The translations under genes and the position numbers were made by a program. Shown here piece after piece: positions 10,301 through 19,781 of a stretch of 58,000 bases of DNA; position 1 is the stretch's first letter; each line of letters starts with the position of its first letter. The DNA lies in NCBI GenBank assembly GCA_014529385.2, contig CM043944.1, positions 87,017,884 through 87,075,883 on the forward strand, written 5' to 3'. Source of the stretch: Adiantum capillus-veneris. Taxonomy: Eukaryota; Streptophyta; Polypodiopsida; Polypodiales; Pteridaceae. Below the pieces are notes generated by a model. The model did no database searches. It had not been told where the DNA came from and was given only the letters and a program-made list of their open reading frames with translations.

Positions 10301-11273
10301 TAAGTTAAAGAACAACCAAACAGAAGAACAGAGGTGGATGACATACCCAAATGCGGAATTGAAAAAGCAGAGACTTGAAATGTACCAGAGAATGATCGAG
10401 ACTGCACAAGCCTTATTAGAACCACCAAGAGAAACAATGAATTGTGGAACGGAAAACCCAATTCAGCAAGAGACTATCATTTCACGGGTAGCTGAAAAGA
10501 CTCCCAGTGCACAAAAGCCTGAAAATACACACAAGGATGACCGCATAGTATTGAACACAACCGATCAAGAGATAGAGAGTTTTCATCCAGTCATACAGAG
10601 GTCTTACGGAAGAGATGAGGATTACAATGAATTTTGGAAACAAGTGAGAGAGGCAAACTTTGCAAACGAGATAAGTTGCCAAGCTAATCAGACAAATTGG
10701 GAAAAGGACATCAGGAATCCTCCCATAGTGGAATTTGAGGCAGGATATCAAGTGGACTTGGATCTGCAATCTTACTGGGGAGATGGGGGCTCTGTTAGAA
10801 CAATGGAGAGCAAACCTCATTCACTGAATACCTTACCTTCATACTTAGGAGAGTATGAAGAAAAATCCGAGATTAGAGCACTTCCCTCACGAAGAATCTC
10901 ATCAGAAAAAGTCATGGACTCGCAAGGATTGATAGAGATCTTGTCAACACCAGTGACATGCACTATCACTCTAGCTGAGCTTTTGAGGCTAAGACCACAT
11001 ATGTGGACCACTGTAGGAAAATGCTTGGAGAAATTTGGGATAAAAGACCCAACATCGAGACTGCAAGAGGGTATACAAGAGCTGAGCAAACCACAAAAGA
11101 ACGCTAAGCCTGTACCCTTAAACAAGGTCGGAGAGTATTGCGAAGGTGAAGAGGGGAATACAACCTTACCAGTTGAATTCCAAGGCGTGAACACGATGGC
11201 AATACTAGACAGCGGAGCTGGGGTAGCCATTGCTACAAATTTTTTTTGGAAAAAATGGGGAAACCAGCAATAA
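7356..11273 (+). CDS. gag: Element C Gag, extended into the protease N-terminal half
   Basis: Structural protein of the retroelement particle, very long (about 1305 aa). Start chosen at ATG 7356 (MNLRSGRNLQ), downstream of the leader. The first 280 residues are not recognised. A retrotransposon gag capsid domain lies at about 8535-9050 (KKYGGSGDPYAH, ALTWFQPL, FAEEFSKR). Two zinc knuckles at 9744-9782 and 9816-9854 have spacing CX2CX3HX4C, one residue shorter than the standard CX2CX4HX4C. A Lys/Glu-rich linker follows, then the retropepsin active site LDSGAGVAI (DSGA at 11208-11219). The frame ends at TAA 11271 in the middle of the protease, which continues in the -1 frame. Confidence 0.92.
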   Translation: MNLRSGRNLQNNQPKQGEQASVILTEGSVNQSWVQPLEPIFEGSVSDTSSERSCEIFTEHLEHLNLNNRENMAAGSSNPSATMKLLFIKYQYDNEQGAKIYKDGMDRYCVKIEDRPSEFKDLVPVSYSGDRYLDDEGTMYLVVLNPNIVDKWGLMGTKAKVDEELEEKAPIMNFPDARLRRENETTRINTDNIYVGLYKYNNGEQDLYYRCEEPYTGELTDQKRLYVFTYTEGSEVKIAAYDKYERQYSTMGKKELEGYTYFGGPLHQYYVTSSSQRPAPTNGVQNPMTIGGQRIQAADSFSQPQYSKPGPMGSLHSRDSMDTNRGSAVPIPTYTTPGPRFEAEPSHLPPSSRLRAGEPTRVTHEVHDARESFSRDTGAMRLVADHRRMRPSQVAKCMPKKYGGSGDPYAHVSLFKQVLRAEEITDFHTQYEEFGLTLEGTALTWFQPLNRGGFHDIDHLLREFAEEFSKRGIKHNTVSQIYAFKQREHKKVKKASLHFKQYIERCPVRERPQDDRLSVLFIEGLRNDTHKKDLHLKACTSFKQVTREALYLVDNCTVYGEVSADTDFASSSSSSVASETTTKKNVQTTTMPNVEQMIEEALKRMAPYQKPLPKPLKWCAIEQKWTNHPTEECYYNKGYVRERQYAPPAQLAPPQVHPVPRYPTRNVPGPMGIESPQPVLGQQPPLPGARPVGIRYAPTLENQEEQALVPIQAYYEESGAHMSPTVYYPPEELKQPEPWGMIGNVGTPTSTSASDEERYNLDARTLMFISHGGLTGQRPPYPQRTNQVGPRPALGPCYKCGGDHLMNVCPHTEIIRINAYCTECGVTHFIEDCSKNPNKVQKTTLNMLETIPTSSGSENETLIPTQVVTRAQAKKTTREPENGKLATEVVSQESRSQRNTWKARKARMKLRKEREDAILAEKLKQTKDRLEKLESQNGKREMSPERTKQKSIKETTSLSSGGSVLVDKVHEPLDALMRAYEAKLKNNQTEEQRWMTYPNAELKKQRLEMYQRMIETAQALLEPPRETMNCGTENPIQQETIISRVAEKTPSAQKPENTHKDDRIVLNTTDQEIESFHPVIQRSYGRDEDYNEFWKQVREANFANEISCQANQTNWEKDIRNPPIVEFEAGYQVDLDLQSYWGDGGSVRTMESKPHSLNTLPSYLGEYEEKSEIRALPSRRISSEKVMDSQGLIEILSTPVTCTITLAELLRLRPHMWTTVGKCLEKFGIKDPTSRLQEGIQELSKPQKNAKPVPLNKVGEYCEGEEGNTTLPVEFQGVNTMAILDSGAGVAIATNFFWKKWGNQQ

Positions 11274-14200
11274 GGAAGACTAGGTTGAAACTCCAATTAG
11301 CAGATGGACACATAGAGAAACCTATGGGGTTATTAGAGAAAGTCGTAGTGACTTCTTGCGGCATTGAATACGAACATACTTTTGCTATTGTCGATTTTGG
11401 CAAGGAGAATAACTATGATATCATACTGGGAAGACCATTAATGAGAGTGTTGAAAATGGTCCAGGATTGGGGCTACGATCACATATACCTGAGAAATATG
11501 GAAACCACTACACGTGTGAACCTGAAAGACCGTAGCTACAAAGATGTGAACCGAACACCGGTAGAGGAGTTTGATTCAGCTACTTTGGCGGGATCCGAAT
11601 TTCCAGCTTGGTTAGGTAAGCCCAAGGAGTTATGGATGTGTGGAGCCTCGAAATGTGGAAGTCTGAGACGAGAAGAATATGTTTTAGAAAGGGCTATTGA
11701 AGACGAAACTTATAAAGGAGAACCCTTTCCAGAGGACACGCTTGAACCATTAGAATGGACACACATTCTAGCAACCCTAGATGTTTGTGCAATTCCGGAT
11801 GGTCCCACAACGAAATTTTGCGACAAGGACGGGTACGATTTGGTTCCGTACTTCATGCTGAGAACTATACTCAAAAAAGAAACTGAAAAGAACGATACAC
11901 TGGAAAAGGAAGATGAAGAAGAGGTGTTTCACGACATTCCTGATCATCCAGAGTGGGGAAATGAAGCAGACAACGAGTCAACGGACAATTCAAGCGGAAA
12001 CGAAGAAACTATAACGGATGTCCGATTTTATGATTTTTCGAACCAAACTAAACAACGCCAGAAACGCTATAGAGCAAAGAGAAAAACAAAGGGGGTTAGA
12101 ACCAATCCGATGCCTAGAATAAGAGGGAAAAATCAATTCCTAATGCTAGTAAGGGCGGAAGATTGTGTTAAGGACAAGATTTCTGGAAGAATGAGAGGCA
12201 ATGATCAAAAGAGCTTACGAAAAGACAAAAGAAGCTCAAGAAATCATGTTCAAAGGAATGAAACGAAAACTGAAATAGAAAAATCAGAAAAGAACAAGCG
12301 CAACAGAGAACACACGGAGTCCAAGTTAGAACGTAGAAACAAGTACAGAGAGCTCAAGAAAACTCTGAAAGAAATTTGGACGACAGAAATTGAGAGTGGA
12401 GAGGACGAAAACGCCAAAATCAAGGAAAACATGGATGTTCCCTCTCACTACAGGAAATTCACAATAGAGGATAGGAAGGTGGTATTAACCCAACCTATTC
12501 GAGAGAGAAGGGCGAACGAATCTTATGACGGACCGGAGGATGCAAAAAAAGTTGATTTAGCAGCTCCAGGTGAGACACCTAGACCGGTGTACATAGCCAC
12601 AGATTTGTCTCTAGGCGAGGAAGAGAGACTTTTGAGTCTTCTCAGAGAGTACAGGGATGTGTTTGCATGGTCTTATAAGGACTTAAAGAGAGTTGACCCA
12701 TCGATATGCCAACACACAATCCCACTAAAACAAGATGCAAAGCCTAGCAGACAGAGACCATACACATATAATGATACGTTTGCTAAGCGAATCAAAGAAG
12801 AGATAGATAAGCTAATGGAAGCCGAATTCATATATGAGATTGAACACACCGATTGGGTATCTCCAATTGTGGTGGTACCCAAGAAGAATGGAAAACTCCG
12901 AGTGTGTGTCAACTTAAAGAAAGTGAATGCTGCAACAATCAGGGACAATTATCCCCTGCCGATAACTAATCATGTTCTAGAGCGTGTATCAGGGAAAACA
13001 ACATACTCCTTTCTTGATGGTTTTTCAGTATATAACCAGCTAGCCATAGCACCGGAAGATCAACATAAAACAGCTTTTGCAACGGAGTGGGAAATTTATG
13101 CTTATCGGGTTATGCCTTTTGGTCTAACCAATGCTCCCGCAACCTTCCAGAGGCTGATGACGCATGCTTTCAAAGAATACTTAAGGTTGTTTCTAGAAAT
13201 ATACATGGATGACTTATGTGTACATTCTCTTCTGAGAGATGAGCATCTAGAACACCTAAGAAAAGTATTTGAGAAATGTAGGACATATCGCATTTGTCTC
13301 AATCCTGAGAAATGTGTGTTTATGGTCCGACAGGGCAGACTTCTGGGACATATTGTCTCACAAAACGGAATATCCACGGATTTAGAGAAGATAAAAGTTA
13401 TAGTGGATATGCCTAGACCAACCAATGCGAAACAAGTACAGAGCTTTATGGGACATTGCGGATATTATAGACGATTCATTTACATGTACGCTATAATAGG
13501 CCAACCACTTTATAGGCTAATAGTGAACTTTGAATGGACAGAGGAGTGTGAGGAATCATTCAAGAAATTGAAAGAGGCACTCATTACTGCTCCAGTCTTG
13601 AAATCACCAGATTGGGAGAAGATATTCCATGTGCATATAGATGCTTCGGCATATGCAATAGGATGCATTCTGGCTCAGCCAGAAGAAGGAAACATGGATT
13701 TTCCCATCTGTTACGCCAGTCGACAGCTCAACAATGCAGAGAAGAATTACACCACAACAGAGCGAGAAGGATTAGGAATGATATATGCTGTGAAGAAATT
13801 TCGGCATTATCTTCTAGCCAACAAGTTTGTGTTTTTTACGGATCACCAAGCCTTGCTCTACCTAGTGAATAAACCATGCAATACCGGGAGAATAGTGAGA
13901 TGGTTCATTATCTTACTGGAATTCGACTTCACGGTAGTAGTAAAGAAAGGAAAAACACATCTTAGAGCTGATCATCTTTCGCGATTGACGAATGGAGAAG
14001 ACCCTATAGGAGTAGATGACGACATGCCAGACGCGTACTTGTTCAACATAGAAATGATACCGAAGTGGTCTCAAAATGTCGTTAGCCTATTAACCTATGG
14101 AGGAGAGTTTGATAGAAGAGAATACAACCAGAAACATATTGCTATTCAGCAATCCAAGAATCTTCAATTGGTTGCAGGAAGGTTGTATCAATTGGGAAAT

Positions 14201-14650
14201 GATCATGTTTTACGACTACGCATCAATCCTGAGGAATATAATATATATCTGTGCGAAGCACATGTTCAGGAATGTGCATTTCATTGTTCAAGAAGGAACA
14301 CATATAGGAATTTGTTACAATTGGGAGTCTATTGGCCAGAAATGAAAGAAAGCGTACATGAATATGTCACTGTATGTATTGTATGTTCATCAAAACCGCC
14401 AGCAGAGTATTCGACATTATATCAGATAATGATCGCTCCGGAATGGAGTCAGTATATTGTTGAATATCTCACAAATAGAACTTTCCCAGAAGGAACGTCA
14501 AAAGCTCGTCAGAAATCTGTAGAGACAGAAGCTAGAGATTACGCTTTAATAGGAGATCAACTCTATAAGAGAGGTAAAGACAACCAGCTTAGGATTTGCG
14601 CATCAGAGTCTGAGTATGTGATAATCTGGAGCAAGCTCATGGAGGAGTAG
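11246..14650 (+). CDS. pol: Element C pol: rest of protease, RT, RNase H, first integrase zinc module and part of the second
   Basis: This frame is -1 relative to gag. It opens with GKPAIRKTRLKLQLADG and YDIILGRPLM, the second half of a retropepsin. A charged linker runs to about 12600. RT follows with WVSPIVVVPKKNGKLRV, MPFGLTNAPATFQR and catalytic YMDD at 13202-13213. RNase H has HVHIDASAYAIG, YTTTERE, FTDHQALLYL and RADHLSRL. A first integrase zinc module ends in VCIVC (CxxC at about 14375-14386), and an additional 126-codon unit of the same kind begins at about 14444. The frame stops at TAG 14648, inside the second module, because one base is missing near 14632; the next frame resumes exactly there. 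There is no separate start codon, so expression would need frameshifting or repair. Confidence 0.93.
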   Translation: MEKMGKPAIRKTRLKLQLADGHIEKPMGLLEKVVVTSCGIEYEHTFAIVDFGKENNYDIILGRPLMRVLKMVQDWGYDHIYLRNMETTTRVNLKDRSYKDVNRTPVEEFDSATLAGSEFPAWLGKPKELWMCGASKCGSLRREEYVLERAIEDETYKGEPFPEDTLEPLEWTHILATLDVCAIPDGPTTKFCDKDGYDLVPYFMLRTILKKETEKNDTLEKEDEEEVFHDIPDHPEWGNEADNESTDNSSGNEETITDVRFYDFSNQTKQRQKRYRAKRKTKGVRTNPMPRIRGKNQFLMLVRAEDCVKDKISGRMRGNDQKSLRKDKRSSRNHVQRNETKTEIEKSEKNKRNREHTESKLERRNKYRELKKTLKEIWTTEIESGEDENAKIKENMDVPSHYRKFTIEDRKVVLTQPIRERRANESYDGPEDAKKVDLAAPGETPRPVYIATDLSLGEEERLLSLLREYRDVFAWSYKDLKRVDPSICQHTIPLKQDAKPSRQRPYTYNDTFAKRIKEEIDKLMEAEFIYEIEHTDWVSPIVVVPKKNGKLRVCVNLKKVNAATIRDNYPLPITNHVLERVSGKTTYSFLDGFSVYNQLAIAPEDQHKTAFATEWEIYAYRVMPFGLTNAPATFQRLMTHAFKEYLRLFLEIYMDDLCVHSLLRDEHLEHLRKVFEKCRTYRICLNPEKCVFMVRQGRLLGHIVSQNGISTDLEKIKVIVDMPRPTNAKQVQSFMGHCGYYRRFIYMYAIIGQPLYRLIVNFEWTEECEESFKKLKEALITAPVLKSPDWEKIFHVHIDASAYAIGCILAQPEEGNMDFPICYASRQLNNAEKNYTTTEREGLGMIYAVKKFRHYLLANKFVFFTDHQALLYLVNKPCNTGRIVRWFIILLEFDFTVVVKKGKTHLRADHLSRLTNGEDPIGVDDDMPDAYLFNIEMIPKWSQNVVSLLTYGGEFDRREYNQKHIAIQQSKNLQLVAGRLYQLGNDHVLRLRINPEEYNIYLCEAHVQECAFHCSRRNTYRNLLQLGVYWPEMKESVHEYVTVCIVCSSKPPAEYSTLYQIMIAPEWSQYIVEYLTNRTFPEGTSKARQKSVETEARDYALIGDQLYKRGKDNQLRICASESEYVIIWSKLMEE

Positions 14651-16959
14651 GTGGAGGCCATTTCTCAGGTGATAAGACAGCAAAACTTGTCTTAGCCGCA
14701 GGAATATGGTGGCCAACATTACATATGGACGCTGAGGAATACGTTAAACGATGTGATGACTGTCAGCGGACCAAAGTACCACTTAAAAGAGATGATATGC
14801 CGCTTAGACCAATGATGGGGGCAAGAGCTTTTGCAAAATGGGGGATTGATTATGTCGGACCCATTTCACCTCCTGCATATAAGACTCATGCACAATACAT
14901 CGTTGTGGCTACAGACTATCTAACAAAGTGGGTCGAAGCAAAGGCAACTCAAAAAGCAGATGCCAGGACCACGGCACAATTTCTATATGAATACGTCTTT
15001 GTACGATATGGATTGCCAATAGAAATTGTGAGTGATCGAGGCACACATTTTATAAATGAAGTGATAGAGATCCTTCTAGATGAATTCATGGTAATCCATA
15101 GGAAATCAGCCCCGTATCATCCACAAGCAAACGGACAAGCTGAAGCAACAAACAAAACCATATGCACGGTCCTTACGAAGATTGTATCTGAGTCAAGAAC
15201 TGACTGGGACCAGAAGTTGCATTCAACATTATGGACATATAGGGTAGCATATAAAACATCAATAGGAACGACCCCATATAACATGGTTTTTGGGCTAAAT
15301 GCTATCTTACCAATAGAATTCTTGATTTCAACCTTAAGGGTGGCTAAGGATCTAGAGTGGACAGGGCACGAGCTTTCTGATAGAATAGATGACCTGGAAA
15401 AGCTAGACGAGCTTCGCCTAAAAGCAGTAGCTTCTATCTACGCTCAAAAAAGGCGACAAAAGGAATTTTTTGATAAGCATGTGCGGACTAAAGAGTTTAA
15501 GGTTGGGGACTATGTCCTAGTTTACACTCTGAAACAGCATGCTAAGAAGCTTAAAAAGCGAGGGATGGGACCTCTGGTGATTAAAGATCTATCACCAAGT
15601 GGAGCCGTCAAGCTTGCTACATTAGACGGAGAAGAAATGACTAATTGGATTAGTGGATGCAGAGTGAAAAAGTATCTGTTGCCGCTAACCCAAGACATGC
15701 TTCTCAAAATACATCAAGAAAAGTTGCGTGTCCAGAAAAAGAAAAAGATTGTGGAGGAAGCGCAAGCTGAGGCGAAGGAAAGAATGGAGAAAAGAAGACT
15801 ACTACGTCAGGAACAGCGCAATGAAGGAGCAATACGAATAAACGTAGTCAGTATAACAGAAATGGATAATGACAAAGAAGAACCCATCATTGAATGCAAA
15901 GTAGGAACCAACCAAATCAAAGCCAGAGCACTATTGGATTCAGGAGCTCAAACTAACCTACTTTCACTCAGTTTGTATAGACAATTGAAAAATGACACTA
16001 AATTACAAACTGCCAAGCAAGAGTTAAAGAGTTACTCTGAGAATTCAATCAAAACTGTCGGATGCACAGTTTTACATATACAGATTAGCCAGTATGTGTA
16101 TCCTCATATGTTTTACGTGGTTGAAGACCAAGCTACACAACATCCATTATTGCTAGGACAACCATGGCAGAAGCAATACAATGCAATGATTGACTGGAGT
16201 TCTAAATCAGTGCTTATCAAATACGAAGGTGAAAGTCAATCAGTTAAGTTCACCAAAGGAGCAAAGCCAACTCCAAAGGAAGAATCCAAGAACAAAGGTA
16301 AACAACAACCAGAGAAAAAGAAGAAGCAATGGCAACCAAAAGTTTCTATACAACTGGATTGCTCTTCGACGAGGAACTCTCAACATTGGAAGACAAGCAA
16401 TAATATAACAGCTCAACCTTGGGAAAAAACGGAGTCAAAGTTGGTATGGAGACCAAAAAAGGTTATGCCAGAGAACACAAAGGTGGAAAACAGAGTCTTC
16501 AATACCAGACAACAGAGTGATTCCAGACAATCAAGGACAGTGAAACAGATATGGATTCCAAAGAAGTTCATGACGGCACAAAGCTATAGCAAGCAAATTT
16601 GGATCCCAAGGATTTGTAAACAGGAACTCCCTTCAGTACAATCCACGGAAACTCCTAGGTATTTCAAGGCGAGGAAATCAACACAAAGAACAAAGTAGGT
16701 TTGGGTCGCAAAGAGTTTGTGGCAAGCACAAGCGAAGCGGAAGCAAATTTGGATTGTGAAAAAGAACAACAAGGTAAAGAAGAATCCATCTACTGATTCT
16801 ACTATCGAAGTGCCAAAACCAACCCAAAACCCGACCACCAATCCTTCAATCAAACAAAGAGCAGCTTTATTGGAAAGACTGTTGTATCATCGCTCTACAA
16901 TTGCATTGGGAACTTATGACCAAAACAACTACAATGCTTCGCCCACAGACACTTCATAG
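14651..16959 (+). pseudogene. int: Element C integrase with second retropepsin-like domain and KQIW-repeat tail
   Basis: Frame +1 mod 3, directly continuing the second zinc module (HGGVGGGHFS at about 14648, CDDC at 14752-14763). The integrase core has Asp at 14848 (WGIDYVGP), Asp at 15034 (SDRGTHF) and Glu at 15142 (GQAEATNK), a D-D-35-E set. After the integrase C-terminal domain comes a retropepsin-like domain at about 15870-16220: ALLDSGAQTNLLS (DSGA at 15937-15948) and LLLGQPW. A basic tail carries five KQIW-type motifs. A TAG at 16696-16698 interrupts it between K and VWVAK, where the repeat predicts Q. The same frame then stays open to 16959. I infer a CAG to TAG change. Confidence 0.9.
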
Positions 16960-16981
16960 TCATCCAGGAGGACTCAGACTA

Positions 16982-16993
16982 GGAGGGGGGGAG
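16982..16993 (+). promoter_or_regulatory. Internal polypurine tract identical to the 3' PPT
   Basis: GGAGGGGGGGAG, a 12-nt match to the tract at 22458-22469 that abuts the 3' LTR. It lies 23 bp after the end of the integrase-tail frame, where a simpler gypsy element would have its own PPT. It could be a central PPT or a fossil of a former 3' end. Confidence 0.65.
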
Positions 16994-19781
16994 GTATACA
17001 GGTATACAGGAGCTACAAAGCAGCTACAAGCGACAAAAAACAAAGAAAAACAAAAATTATATTACAAGGGCAGTGTCTTACATGATTTTGTAATTTTTAT
17101 GTTTGATTGCGGATATTGATAATATTTATGCCCTTATATACCTTGTTTTGCAGCAAGAAGAGATCAAATGATGAATTTGGGTCTCTAGACGTGTAAATAT
17201 CACTAAATAAGAGTGTTTTTGGAGCTAAAAAGTGGAAAAAAGTGGTAATCCAAGTCCAGAAATCATAAATAAGTGTATATTCATATACACAGGGTTACCA
17301 GCTATTTATTGTGTATGTTTGGAATTTTTTGGCTTCAATTTTCTATTTTCCTTTATTTTTTATGATTTTCTTAATAAAACTAAAAGAAAAATAAAAAAAG
17401 CAGGTGAAATGAGATCGGAAAAAAGAAAAGAATAGACGGTGATGGTCCTAATGACAAGGGCAACCCATGGTAAAAATTGGGTACAATTCTGAAAAAGTTG
17501 CGGAAAGTCCGAAACGGCAAAATTTTGGCAAGTGGACGGAATTCTAAGAAAACAGGTCAAACGGAGTCCGATTTGGGAAATTTTAGATCCTAAAGCACAT
17601 CTCACAACGAGATAGGAGCACATGACAAATTGGGTGGCAAGTGAACCGAGAAGTCCGAAGTTAAGTATTTTTCACATCACTTTCAAGCTCATTTACACTA
17701 TTACCTTCTTGGAGAAGAGCAGAGAGTCACAGGAGCATAGATCTTCTACGACCTTCTACGACTTCCACGAGAGCTCAGAGGACACCAGACATGAGAGGTA
17801 GACTCGTTTTCATAAGCTTTTGATGCTTATCATTAACTTCTGTCGCGAAAACTGACCAAAACCAAGAAATAAGAGCAGACGGGGAATGCGGTAGAATGCT
17901 AGGTAGTGGCACAACCGCCTAACCAAACCTTGCAAGAACTTATAGGTGGGTTACCCTAGTATAGAAGATGGGTTTCTAACACTCAAAGCTCGAGAAAGAA
18001 CGATTGGAAAAACCCTAGGTCAACAGAGCCTGCAAGAGGCAAACAGGAAAAAGTTGTCGAAACAACACGAAACTTCACAGGAAGTTCAACCACATCAAGG
18101 ACAATGCAACCATAGAATATCTCCAAGTTTGAATCACAAAAATTAGGTCGGAACAAGTGATTTGGCTGCAAACACACAAAGCGTCATTTTGGCATAACGG
18201 CTGAAATTGACGACCGAATGAAATGAAACTTCACAAGCAGCTTCAAGTAACTATTGATGACTTATGTTTGCAAGCAAAACCCAAAAGAAAGCTGATTCAC
18301 TTACCGATGGTGAAAAAGACGCTTTCGGGAAACCAAATGGAGAAAGATGGAGAACGGGGAGCCAAAGTCAAGTTCAACCAAATAGATGGCTTCACAACAT
18401 ATCCAATGAGCTGGAAATGCAACTCTCGAGAAGAAAAGTTGAAGAGATTCAACTCCAAGGCAAAAAGACGACTTCGGAGACTGAAATGCCTATAAGGGGG
18501 CTTTTTAGCTAAACTGATGACTTCTTAAGTTGAAAACTAGTTAGCAAGGCTTAGGGCACTAGCACAAAGCATTCTTTGCACAAAAGGACCAACATTTCAA
18601 GAAAAGACATCATACGCGTATGATATCTCACAGCATGAATTTCACATCCATTTCAACATTTGAGTGCATAGCCTCATTCCACATGTTAATCACATCCTAT
18701 GAACCAAGTATCATGAGAATTGGAGTTAGAAAACCCAAGGAAAACCAAAAAGATGCAAAGTAGGCCATAAAATTGATTTTTGGTCCTAATTTTGTCAAAA
18801 TAACTCCAAACTCATTGAAACTTTGTAGGATTGTTGTTAAACACATCTACAAGCTATCTGGAACCAAAAAGCACCATTTTGACACAAAAGACATCATACA
18901 CGTATGATGTCTATTTGCACTTACAGAGCCAAAACTGCTCATTTGTCATCATACATCCATTATATATATCTAATACATGTTACATATGAAATTTGGAACC
19001 ATTTGGTCAAGAGGATCACCCCATTAGCCCAATTGAGGGAAAATCCTTCACCTAAAGCCTATTTTTGGCCCAAATCCAACATACTCAAGTCCAAACCAAG
19101 ATTTGAGTAGAGACAGTCCTTCACTAGTACATGGGGAGTCCACAGAACCAATCCCATGCAAAATTGATGAAAAAGACATCATACGCGTATGATGTCTCCA
19201 GAGCCATTTTTAGCCCAAAATCTATCCAAACTTCATAAATCCACTGAATAAGCCTATCTAAAGCCAAATCCAAGCTTATAGAGAAATTTGGTCCAAAAAT
19301 ACACTAAAAGACATCATACGCGTATAATGTCTCACTATGTGATTTTGGCACCTCAGGGCTTCAACCACCAAACATAAGTGATCTACATGCCATTTGAAAG
19401 TGAACCACCAAGTTTTATCCAATTTGGATCATAAAATCCAATTCCCTTTCAAAATTTTGCCAAGAGCCGGAACTGGACTAAATTGGCCAAAACTTGACCA
19501 AATGGGATCCAAACTCAAATCCAAGCATATGATAATCATGTATACACTATCAGCTACAAGCACAACCAATATGAAGTCATTTTGACACAAAAGACATCAT
19601 ACGCGTATGATGTCTCCAGCATGATTTTGAGCCCATTTTGCATATTTTTTCACCTACCTTGCATCCTTAGGCTCTGAATAGCTCATGTTTCAATTTTCAA
19701 GTCATTTGCATAGTTAAAAGCTTCACTTCGGCTTTCAGTACTAAAAAGACGCTAACTTCTGAAATTGGAGTTACAGGATCC
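16994..19781 (+). other. Element C 3' spacer between pol and the third ORF
   Basis: About 2.8 kb without a supported gene. Short frames at 17946-18146 and 18264-18512 share a phase and have protein-like composition, but stops separate them and I recognise nothing. From about 18540 the spacer consists of diverged repeats with five palindrome copies, resembling the 5' leader. Similar wording in both regions (TTTGGATCA, ATTGCCAAGA) suggests common origin. Confidence 0.75.
18605..19615 (+). repeat. Spacer palindrome set: five copies of the same 24-nt palindrome
   Basis: Copies at 18605-18628 (one change), 18889-18912 (ACACGT centre), 19174-19197 (perfect), 19309-19332 (one change) and 19592-19615 (perfect). 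Start-to-start spacing is 284, 285, 135 and 283 bp, matching the 288/124/282 spacing in the leader. Flanks have diverged strongly while the palindromes have not. Confidence 0.93.

Noticed and set aside
17946-18512. Small genes in the element C spacer
   Set aside because: Frames share a phase but are separated by several stops and show no domain; not enough to call.
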